From positions 1 through 18,731 of the forward strand of contig CAKQOW010000047.1 of NCBI GenBank assembly GCA_934256595.1: DNA of 18,731 bases. Direction: 5' to 3'. This DNA comes from an uncultured Clostridia bacterium (lineage in GTDB: Bacteria > Bacillota > Clostridia > Peptostreptococcales > Anaerovoracaceae). Shown here one piece after another: positions 6,990 to 13,620 of the stretch. The notes under the pieces were generated by a model, which was not told the DNA's origin, did not search any database, and saw nothing but the letters and a program-made list of their open reading frames with translations. Numbering within the stretch: the first letter of the stretch is position 1; every line of letters starts with the position of its first letter. A program made the position numbers and the translations under genes.

Positions 6990-7436
6990 ATGGGAAAAAG
7001 CAGAAGCAGAAGCCGGGATTTTCACCGCAACAATGAAGTCATTGATTTCGATCAGGCCAGAGAAAAACGCAGGAGAGCCAGAGCCGAAAAAGCAGAGAGA
7101 GTTTACCAGGCGCGCAAGGAAGCGCCGTCGCAGCGCAAGTCAGCAAAGAAGAGAAGACGCCTGCTGATTTATGCTGCAGTAGTAGTTTTTGTGGTTGCAG
7201 CGATATCTGTTTCGGCGGTTGAGATTATTTCCCTCGAAAAAGAGAAAGCACAGCTTGCGGCAGAGCAGGCAGAGTTAAAAAAGGAACTGGAGGCGGCCAG
7301 GGACGAGCTTGCAAACACGGACGATCCCGATTACATAGAGCAGCAGGTAAGAGAGAAGCTCAATATGGTATATCCGGGAGAAATAATATATGTATCACCT
7401 GATGAGGAAAACAAAATAGATGATAAAGATAAATGA
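6990..7436 (+). CDS. divIC: Septum formation initiator DivIC/FtsB family
   Basis: This 148-residue protein has the bitopic DivIC architecture. A long basic cytoplasmic N-tail (1-56, rich in Arg/Lys) is followed by one membrane helix (57-80), an extracytoplasmic coiled coil (SLEKEKAQLAAEQAELKKEL, 81-100 and onward), and the conserved DPDYIEQQVREKLNMVYPGE block (112-131). The family forms a complex with FtsL and DivIB/FtsQ and activates septal peptidoglycan synthesis. It lies directly behind yabQ as in Bacillus. It overlaps rnmV by 17 bases. GAGAGGATAAC immediately upstream supplies the ribosome site. Confidence 0.92.
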   Translation: MGKSRSRSRDFHRNNEVIDFDQAREKRRRARAEKAERVYQARKEAPSQRKSAKKRRRLLIYAAVVVFVVAAISVSAVEIISLEKEKAQLAAEQAELKKELEAARDELANTDDPDYIEQQVREKLNMVYPGEIIYVSPDEENKIDDKDK

Positions 7437-7998
7437 AGTAATTGTAGTTGAGGGCAGAGATGACACCTGTGCAGTCAAAAGAGCGGTTGATGCCGAAACC
7501 ATTGAAACCCACGGATATGGCATTACTGCGGCAACATGGAAGCTTATAGACAAGGCTTACAGCACCTGCGGGATTATAGTGTTTACTGATCCCGACAGCG
7601 CAGGCGAGAGAATAAGAAAACGACTTATGGAGAAATACCCTGATGCAAAAGAGGCATTCCTTACACGAAAGGAAGCCGCAAAGGACGGGGATATAGGCAT
7701 AGAGAATGCGAAGCCTGAGGATATCGAGGCTGCGCTTTGCAGGGTATGCTGCGCGGCAGAAACCGGAAGCAGCGATACATTTGATATGTCAGATATGATA
7801 GAAAACGGTCTTACAGGCGAAGGCTCCAAAGAAAAAAGACAGGCCTTAGGCAGAATACTTGGCATCGGCTACGGCAACACAGGAGCTTTTCTGCGCAAGC
7901 TGAACCGTTACGGAATTACAAAGGAGCAGTTTTTCAGAGGATTAAACGATGAAACTATATTCGGCACAGACAATAAACGAAATAAAGGACAGGCATAA
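7420..7998 (+). CDS. rnmV: Ribonuclease M5 (5S rRNA maturation)
   Basis: This 192-residue protein has an N-terminal Toprim domain: VVEGRDD (E11 in the first motif), HGYGI, and the metal-binding FTDPDSAGERIRK (D57, D59). The C-terminal part (about 125-177) is the RNA-recognition half. RNase M5 trims precursor 5S rRNA in low-GC Gram-positives with help from ribosomal protein L18. The position directly before ksgA is the conserved one. The start lies inside the divIC end (17-base overlap), and the last 50 bases overlap ksgA. The final 15 or so residues look like a non-conserved tail created by that overlap. Confidence 0.93.
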   Translation: MIKINEVIVVEGRDDTCAVKRAVDAETIETHGYGITAATWKLIDKAYSTCGIIVFTDPDSAGERIRKRLMEKYPDAKEAFLTRKEAAKDGDIGIENAKPEDIEAALCRVCCAAETGSSDTFDMSDMIENGLTGEGSKEKRQALGRILGIGYGNTGAFLRKLNRYGITKEQFFRGLNDETIFGTDNKRNKGQA

Positions 7999-8812
7999 TT
8001 TTAATCTGTCAAAATCACTGGGACAGAATTTCCTTACGGACAAGAATATAATTGATGAAATAATTGAAAGCTCCGGCATATCCTCAAATGATCTTGTCAT
8101 AGAGATAGGACCGGGGATAGGGGTGCTTACCAAGGAAGCCCTTGAAGCAGCCGGCAGGGTTATAGCAATTGAAATAGATCAGAGACTGATTCCCATACTT
8201 GAGGAAACACTGTCTGAATACGATAACTTTGAAGTAATAAATGCGGACATACTCAAAACCGATCTCAAGGCAATAATAGAGGCGAACAAAGGGTATGACG
8301 CGGTCAGAATAATAGGCAATCTGCCGTATTACATCACTACTCCGATAATTATGAAGATTTTAGAGGATGGGGTTCCGGCAGATTCAATAACTATAATGAT
8401 GCAAAAGGAAGTTGCAGACAGGATTAAAGCTCCTGTAGGCAGCAAAAATGCGGGGGCGATTACTGCTGCCGTGCAGTTTTACTGCAATGTCACACAGATT
8501 GCATCGGTACCCAAAGAGGTGTTCATACCGAGACCGAAAATCGATTCGGCAGTACTGCGGCTTGATGTGCTCAGCTCACCTGCAGTAGATGTAAAGGACA
8601 GGAGCATTTTTTTTGAGTGCATTAAAAAAGGCTTCGGACAGAGAAGAAAAACCATATTAAACTCTCTTAACGGAGTCGGAGGTATAGGCAAGGAAGAGCT
8701 TGCAGAGGTATTTGAGATAAACGATATAGACCCGCAGCGCAGAGCAGAAACCCTGTCGCTTGCGGAGTTTGGTAAAATTGCAGACACCATTTCAGGGGGA
8801 CAGACAAAATGA
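7949..8812 (+). CDS. rsmA: 16S rRNA adenine-N6,N6-dimethyltransferase KsgA/RsmA
   Basis: This 287-residue protein is the housekeeping enzyme that dimethylates the two adjacent adenines near the 3' end of 16S rRNA, using S-adenosylmethionine, late in small-subunit assembly. Motifs are KSLGQNFL (22-29), the SAM loop IEIGPGIGVLT (51-61), the acidic EID (75-77), the catalytic NLPYYIT (124-130), and VFIPRPKIDSAV in the C-terminal part. The ATG at 7949 is preceded by AGAGGA (7936-7941) inside rnmV. No later Met would keep GQNFL, so the 50-base overlap is real. The end overlaps the next gene by four bases. Confidence 0.96.
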   Translation: MKLYSAQTINEIKDRHNFNLSKSLGQNFLTDKNIIDEIIESSGISSNDLVIEIGPGIGVLTKEALEAAGRVIAIEIDQRLIPILEETLSEYDNFEVINADILKTDLKAIIEANKGYDAVRIIGNLPYYITTPIIMKILEDGVPADSITIMMQKEVADRIKAPVGSKNAGAITAAVQFYCNVTQIASVPKEVFIPRPKIDSAVLRLDVLSSPAVDVKDRSIFFECIKKGFGQRRKTILNSLNGVGGIGKEELAEVFEINDIDPQRRAETLSLAEFGKIADTISGGQTK

Positions 8813-10791
8813 ACAAAGTAAAGGATATATATCGCAGGCTGGCGCAAAAACCCTATGTCAACAGCCTGACAGTCACAGCAGTAATAGCGCTGCTCATAAA
8901 TCTGATAATCGAAACGGCGGCAAGGCACTCGCTGATACAGGCGCTTGTATTTGAATTTACAAGTCCTCTTGTATTTCTGCTCAATGCCTGCATTATTTTT
9001 GCAACGCTGAGCATTGCGTGCCTTTTCAGAAGGAGAGTATTTGTATTCTCATTTATATCTTTTGTATGGCTGCTGCTGGGCATAGCAAACGGCGTGATAC
9101 TTCTCAAAAGAATGACGCCTTTTACAATTAACGATCTGGCAATACTGGAGGACGGGCTTTCAATTCTCACCACATACCTTACGGTATCTGAAATAGTCCT
9201 CCTCATAGCGGCGGCGGTAGTTGTTGCAGCAGGCTTTGTGCTGCTGTTTATCAAGGGACCGAAAAAAAAGGGAAAAATCAAATACAAAAGAAATATAGCA
9301 GCGGTAATTGTAATAATGCTGGGAACTGCAGGTGTGTTTAATCTGGGAATTGCAACAGGCGTTGTAGATACCTTCTTTGGAAACCTTGCGATGGGCTACA
9401 GGGACAATGGCGTTCCATACAGCTTTATCAGTACATGGCTTGATACAGGCATAGACAAGCCAAAGGATTATTCAAAAGAAGAAATCCTGGGAATATACAA
9501 GCACGGTGAACTTGAGAATATGGACAAGGCTGCAGCGCAGGCAAAGGCTGAGGATACTCCAAATATAGTATTCCTGCAGCTTGAGTCATTTATAGACCCT
9601 CAGCTGGTAAACTCCATAGAATGTTCGGAGGATCCTATCCCTAATTTCAGAAATATGATGAAGAATTATTCTTCGGGGTATTTCACAGTACCATCGGTGG
9701 GAGCCGGCACTGCCAATACCGAGTTTGAGGCAATCACAGGCATGAGCGCCAAGTTCTTCGGGCCGGGAGAATATCCGTACAAGTCTGTACTTCTGGACAA
9801 GACCTTTGAGAGCATTCCTTATGATCTTAAGGAAATAGGCTACAGTACCCACGTTATACATAACCACAGAGGAGTTTTCTATAACAGAAATCAGGTGTTC
9901 AAAAACCTCGGATTTGATGATTTCACATCTATAGAGTATATGAATGATATCGAAAAAACTCCTAAGAACTGGGCTAAAGACAACATACTTACAGACCAGA
10001 TAATGACGGCTCTGAACATTACCGACGGCAAGGACTATATCTACACTATTTCGGTAGAGGGTCACGGTAAATACCCTACAGAGCAGGTAATAGAGAACCC
10101 TGAGATAGAGGTAACCAAGGCACCCGGTGAAGAAAAGAAATGGCAGTATGAATACTATGTAAATATGATCCACAGTATGGATAAGTTCATCAAAGAGCTT
10201 ACAGACAGCCTCTCGCAGTTTGATGAGGACGTGGTGCTTGTAATGTACGGAGATCATCTGCCGGCGCTTGATATGACAGAAGACGAAATGGAAAGCGGCT
10301 CGCTTTACAATACCCAGTATGTAATCTGGTCGAATTTCGGAATGACAAAACAGGACAAGGACTTATACGCTTACCAGATAGGCGCAGAGGTGCTTGACAG
10401 ACTTGGAATACACGAGGGTACGCTTGTGGCATACCATCAGAATTATTCAGACAGCAAATCCTATAAAAAGAACCTCAGAGCTTTAGGCTATGATATGCTT
10501 TACGGCAAGCAGTATGTATATCAGGGCAAGGTGTGGGAGCCTACGGATATGAAGATGGGTATGAAAAAAATCAGCATAGACAAGATAGTTCAGATTGGCG
10601 AAAAGCGATATATCAAGGGACATAATTTCACGCAGTACAGCTATGTAACGCTGGACGGCAAGAAACTGGATACCACATACCTCAGTCCTACGCTTCTGGC
10701 TCTTGAAGAGGATGTGGATCCGGAGGTTTCAGACAGACTCAAGGTAAGCCAAATTGAAAAATATGATGAAATTCTGTCTACAACAGAATAG
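8809..10791 (+). CDS. LtaS-like phosphoglycerol transferase (sulfatase fold) with extra C-terminal domain
   Basis: This 660-residue polytopic enzyme is of the lipoteichoic acid synthase type. About five membrane helices lie within residues 17-190, then an extracellular sulfatase-fold domain at about 250-550. Expected residues are E259 in FLQLESF, the nucleophile Thr in GAGTANTEFEAITGM (T301), HNHRGVFYNR (351-360), EGHG (417-420), and metal-binding GDH (481-483). Family members transfer glycerol phosphate from phosphatidylglycerol to build or decorate surface polymers. Residues about 585-630 add a small beta-type domain (see findings). ATG overlaps the ksgA stop (ATGA), so it belongs to the same operon. 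The exact polymer is unknown. Confidence 0.9.
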   Translation: MNKVKDIYRRLAQKPYVNSLTVTAVIALLINLIIETAARHSLIQALVFEFTSPLVFLLNACIIFATLSIACLFRRRVFVFSFISFVWLLLGIANGVILLKRMTPFTINDLAILEDGLSILTTYLTVSEIVLLIAAAVVVAAGFVLLFIKGPKKKGKIKYKRNIAAVIVIMLGTAGVFNLGIATGVVDTFFGNLAMGYRDNGVPYSFISTWLDTGIDKPKDYSKEEILGIYKHGELENMDKAAAQAKAEDTPNIVFLQLESFIDPQLVNSIECSEDPIPNFRNMMKNYSSGYFTVPSVGAGTANTEFEAITGMSAKFFGPGEYPYKSVLLDKTFESIPYDLKEIGYSTHVIHNHRGVFYNRNQVFKNLGFDDFTSIEYMNDIEKTPKNWAKDNILTDQIMTALNITDGKDYIYTISVEGHGKYPTEQVIENPEIEVTKAPGEEKKWQYEYYVNMIHSMDKFIKELTDSLSQFDEDVVLVMYGDHLPALDMTEDEMESGSLYNTQYVIWSNFGMTKQDKDLYAYQIGAEVLDRLGIHEGTLVAYHQNYSDSKSYKKNLRALGYDMLYGKQYVYQGKVWEPTDMKMGMKKISIDKIVQIGEKRYIKGHNFTQYSYVTLDGKKLDTTYLSPTLLALEEDVDPEVSDRLKVSQIEKYDEILSTTE

Positions 10792-10809
10792 ACGCTGCAA
10801 GACGAGGGC

Positions 10810-10848
10810 TCTGTCTCCCATTTTAACACGGCGTGTTAAAAAGACAGA
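10810..10848. promoter_or_regulatory. Nested palindrome between the LtaS-like gene and the TraX gene
   Basis: TTTTAACACG (10821-10830) and CGTGTTAAAA (10832-10841) are perfect reverse complements around one base. They are flanked by TCTGTCT (10810-10816) and AGACAGA (10842-10848), which pair as an outer stem with a 4-base bulge on the left. No T-run follows; the TraX ribosome site begins 7 bases later. It may terminate the upstream operon weakly, act as a repressor operator, or structure the TraX leader. Confidence 0.5.
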
Positions 10849-10868
10849 CTTAACAAAGGAGGAACAGT

Positions 10869-11639
10869 ATGTCAGGTTATAAAATGAATTCATCTGAACC
10901 GAAACGTTTTAACATCAGCGCAGCGTCACTTCACATCATTGCAATGACATTTATGCTGATGGATCACCTTTGGGCAACACTTCTTCCTGCGCAGGACTGG
11001 CTGACCTGTGCAGGAAGACTGGCTTTTCCGATTTTTGCTTTTATGGCAGTGGAAGGGTATTTTCATACACACAACTTCAAAAAGTACGCATTGAGACTAT
11101 TGATGTTTGCAATACTTTCTGAAGTGCCGTTTGACCTGATGTACGGCGGTACATGGTTTTATCCGGTTCATCAGAATGTAATCTGGACGCTTCTGATGGG
11201 ACTCTTGGGGATCAGACTGATGGAAGTTGTGCGGGAAAAACAAAAAATATGGGTGTATCTGCTGGTGTCCGTTATCGTTGTTGTTGCAGGTGCGCTGCTC
11301 GGAACTTTATGTATGGTTGACTATTACGGCGCAGGTATACTGACAATTTTTATTTTCTATTTTTTCCGGGAACGGAAATGGTGGTGTCTGCTGGGACAGG
11401 TTGCTGCGCTTTACTGGGTGAATGTGGAGATGCTGGGAGGACTGATGTATCCGGTTCACCTGTTTGGCATGGAATTTGAAATCTGTCAGCAGGGACTTGC
11501 GCTTCTGGCGCTGATTCCGATATGGCTTTATCATGGGAGACAGGGATATCACAGCAAGCCGTTTCAGTATATCTGCTATGCGTTTTATCCTATACATATG
11601 CTGATACTTGTGCTGGTTCTGAATTATATTAATATGTGA
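10869..11639 (+). CDS. TraX-family polytopic membrane protein
   Basis: This 256-residue integral membrane protein has about eight hydrophobic segments and the TraX family pattern. The landmarks are LHIIAMTFMLMDHL (about 21-34), GRLAFPIFAFMAVEGYFHTHNFKKYALRLLMFA (53-85), SEVPFDLMY, HQNVIWTLLMGL, and a C-terminal YPIHMLIL. The named member, F-plasmid TraX, acetylates F-pilin. The chromosomal Gram-positive homologues are presumed membrane acyltransferases of unknown target. AAAGGAGGA at 10856-10864 is a strong ribosome site. No conjugation genes are near. Arg and Ile codon choice (more CGG/CGT and ATC/ATT) looks somewhat less ATA/AGA-biased than in the neighbours, which could mean transfer. Its own terminator follows, now abutted by the intron. 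Confidence 0.9.
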   Translation: MSGYKMNSSEPKRFNISAASLHIIAMTFMLMDHLWATLLPAQDWLTCAGRLAFPIFAFMAVEGYFHTHNFKKYALRLLMFAILSEVPFDLMYGGTWFYPVHQNVIWTLLMGLLGIRLMEVVREKQKIWVYLLVSVIVVVAGALLGTLCMVDYYGAGILTIFIFYFFRERKWWCLLGQVAALYWVNVEMLGGLMYPVHLFGMEFEICQQGLALLALIPIWLYHGRQGYHSKPFQYICYAFYPIHMLILVLVLNYINM

Positions 11640-11681
11640 TGGCAGAGTCAGCATAGATGAAAAAGAAGAATGAATATAAAT

Positions 11682-11723
11682 AATACAGAGATGCATATTG
11701 CAGAATATACATCTCTGTATTTT
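11682..11723 (+). terminator. Rho-independent terminator of the TraX gene, intron insertion target
   Basis: A 12-bp perfect stem (11682-11693 with 11710-11721, AATACAGAGATG / CATCTCTGTATT) extends after one mismatch by five more pairs around loop GCAG. A short T tract (TTTT, 11720-11723) follows. The group II intron begins three bases later at 11727. Class C group II introns typically insert just 3' of such hairpins. Confidence 0.85.
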
Positions 11724-12237
11724 AAAGTGTGCCGGGCATGGCATAGTTCTAGCGGGTGAGAGTCCCGTCACGGGTATTTACCGCCAAGTGTAGCGAACCA
11801 CAAGCCGGAAGCAGCAATGCCAAGGGGGAGGAAGTGGTGTAGCAAAGCCGATGAGCCTACGAACAGAAACCGGATATGAGGCTAAATGGCGGGTGAGGTT
11901 GCTTTACAAACCGAAGCCCTAAGGGTAAACGTAAAGCCAAGACAGTAAATCCGGAGGTTGTGCGGCGAAAGAACTGTGTCTTACCCCGGGAGACCCGGGT
12001 AGCGTGCAGTATGCACGTGCGATAAAAAGCTCATATCCGGGAGTCAGCTGAGACCATAGTATCCCATGGCACCAGTGGGAAAAGGGTCTAATGTTAATAT
12101 ATTGCAAATCGCTGAAGGCAAGGTCGGAACAGTCTGAAATCGAGGATATGCTCATCAAACGGAAGCGTATGTCCGTGGGAGCAGAAGGTAGAGGAGATGA
12201 TTTCCGGCAGCTTTACAGACAGAAGGAGGAGCAACAG

Positions 12238-13530
12238 ATGGAATTAATCGAATGGATACTGCAGGACAGAAATATTGATGAGGGTGTAAAGGCGGTGAAG
12301 CGAAACAAAGGTGCTGCCGGAGTTGATGGAATGACGGTAGACGAGCTTGACGCATACTTTGCCCTTCACAGGGCAGAGATTAAAACTCAGATACGTGAGG
12401 GCAGATACAGACCGAGTCCTGTCAAAAGAGTCTACATACCAAAGGCAGACGGAAGGAAAAGACCACTGGGGATACCGACAGTGACAGACAGAGCAGTACA
12501 GCAGTCAGTAGCACAGATACTGTCGCTGGGATATGAGAAGTACTTCTCAGAAAACAGCTATGGTTTCCGCCCGGGGAGAAGCTGTCAGCAGGCGGTAGAG
12601 AAGGCACTGGAATATCTGAATGAAGGGTATGAGTGGGTAGTAGACCTTGACATAGAGAAATATTTTGACACTGTAAACCATGACAGACTGATTTCAATAC
12701 TCAGAGAACGCATAAATGATGCGAAGACGCTAAGGCTAATCAGACAGTTTCTGAGAGCCGGAGTAATGGAGAACGGACTGGAAAGCCCGAATGAGGAAGG
12801 AATGCCGCAAGGCGGACCGCTCAGCCCGATACTTTCAAATGTCTATCTTGACAAACTTGATAAGGAGCTTGAGGCAAGAGGACTGCACTTTGTCAGATAT
12901 GCAGACGACTGCAATATATTTGTGAAAAGTGAAATGGCGGCAGACAGAGTTATGAAATCCATTACAGGGTGGCTGGAACGGAAACTCAGGCTGAGAGTCA
13001 GCGCAACTAAAACGAAGGTGGTCAGACCCACAAAGAGCATATTTCTGGGATTTACTTTCTGGAAAGACGGAGAAGGCTGGAAATGCAGACCCGCAGAAGA
13101 CAGAAAGAGAAGGCTTTATGATAAAACACGAGAAATACTGTGCAGGCGTAAAGCTGCGGCAAGACCGATAAAAGCCACATTTGAGCAGCTGAACCGACTT
13201 ATCAGAGGGTGGATTAACTATTACAGAATAGGAAGTATGAAGACATTCTTAGATAAGTATGGACAATGGCTCAGACACAAGGTAAGGGTGGTAATGCTCA
13301 AACAGTGGAAAAAGCCAAAACGCATATATCTGAACCTGCAGAAACTGAACAGAGCACTGAAGAGCGGCTTTACGGATGAAGAAATCTTCAAAGTAGCAAA
13401 CAGCAGGCTTGGCTGGTACAGACGCTGTAGTATGCATGTGGTAAACTTTATACTAAACCCGGAGATACTGGGATACAAAGCAAAAGGTCGACCTGGATTA
13501 GTCGACCCATTGGCGTATTATCTGAGCTGA
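12238..13530 (+). CDS. ltrA: Group II intron reverse transcriptase/maturase (class C)
   Basis: This 430-residue intron-encoded protein stabilises splicing of its own intron RNA and copies it into DNA. RT blocks are VKRVYIPKADGRKRPLGIP (62-80), ENSYGFRPGRSC (105-116), VVDLDIEKYFDTVNHD (134-149), EGMPQGGPLSPILSN (187-201), catalytic YADD (221-224), and KTKVV with LGFTF (258-274). Domain X (maturase) spans about 312-365 (FEQLNRLIRGWINYYR). No HNH endonuclease domain follows, as expected for class C. I chose ATG 12238 because AAGGAGG (12223-12229) lies 8 bases upstream. The frame stays open to ATG 12091, giving 479 residues, and a longer product cannot be excluded. Confidence 0.93.
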   Translation: MELIEWILQDRNIDEGVKAVKRNKGAAGVDGMTVDELDAYFALHRAEIKTQIREGRYRPSPVKRVYIPKADGRKRPLGIPTVTDRAVQQSVAQILSLGYEKYFSENSYGFRPGRSCQQAVEKALEYLNEGYEWVVDLDIEKYFDTVNHDRLISILRERINDAKTLRLIRQFLRAGVMENGLESPNEEGMPQGGPLSPILSNVYLDKLDKELEARGLHFVRYADDCNIFVKSEMAADRVMKSITGWLERKLRLRVSATKTKVVRPTKSIFLGFTFWKDGEGWKCRPAEDRKRRLYDKTREILCRRKAAARPIKATFEQLNRLIRGWINYYRIGSMKTFLDKYGQWLRHKVRVVMLKQWKKPKRIYLNLQKLNRALKSGFTDEEIFKVANSRLGWYRRCSMHVVNFILNPEILGYKAKGRPGLVDPLAYYLS

Positions 13531-13551
13531 CATCTGATTTTATATTAATGT

Positions 13552-13583
13552 AGCGCCGTATACGAGACCCGTACGTACGGTGC
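13552..13583 (+). ncRNA. Group II intron domain V
   Basis: The lower stem GCGCCGTA (13553-13560) pairs with TACGGTGC (13576-13583) and contains the CGC catalytic triad seen in class C. A two-base CG bulge (13574-13575) separates it from the short upper stem TACG/CGTA (13561-13564, 13570-13573). This is the metal-binding catalytic core. Confidence 0.88.
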
Positions 13584-13586
13584 AAT

Positions 13587-13620
13587 GGGAGGGTGAGATA
13601 AATATCTCACTCTACCCTAT
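13587..13620 (+). ncRNA. Group II intron domain VI with branch-point adenosine
   Basis: GGG (13587-13589) pairs with CCC (13615-13617), and an inner 10-bp helix (13590-13599 with 13604-13613) leaves A13614 unpaired on the 3' side, the expected branch point. The intron end at 13620 lies six bases beyond it, a usual distance, and gives the consensus AU terminus. Confidence 0.8.

Larger units (their letters stand above)
11727..13620 (+). mobile_element. Class C (IIC) group II intron, complete, 1894 bases
   Basis: The element is a self-splicing retroelement RNA with its maturase gene in domain IV. The 5' end GUGUGCC fits GUGYG, and the first 60 bases, including GCATGG and GGTGAGAGTCCCG, follow the class C domain I pattern known from the Oceanobacillus iheyensis intron. 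Domain III-like sequence (CATAGTATCCC ... GGGAAAAGGG) ends near 12090. Domain V and VI close the element; the 3' end at 13620 is AU, six bases after the bulged A (13614). Insertion is directly downstream of a terminator hairpin, as usual for class C. The 11640-12237 stretch without a gene is the TraX terminator plus the structured 5' part of this intron. All parts appear intact. Confidence 0.92.

Noticed and set aside
9586..10257. 223-codon minus-strand frame inside the LtaS-like gene
   Set aside because: The opposite frame encodes conserved catalytic motifs; this one has no family resemblance and a hydrophobic-random composition.
13484..13506. GGTCGACC-like repeat near the end of the RT gene (GGTCGACC and GTCGACCC)
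   Set aside because: It lies within conserved RT codons and is better explained as chance repetition than as a recombination site.
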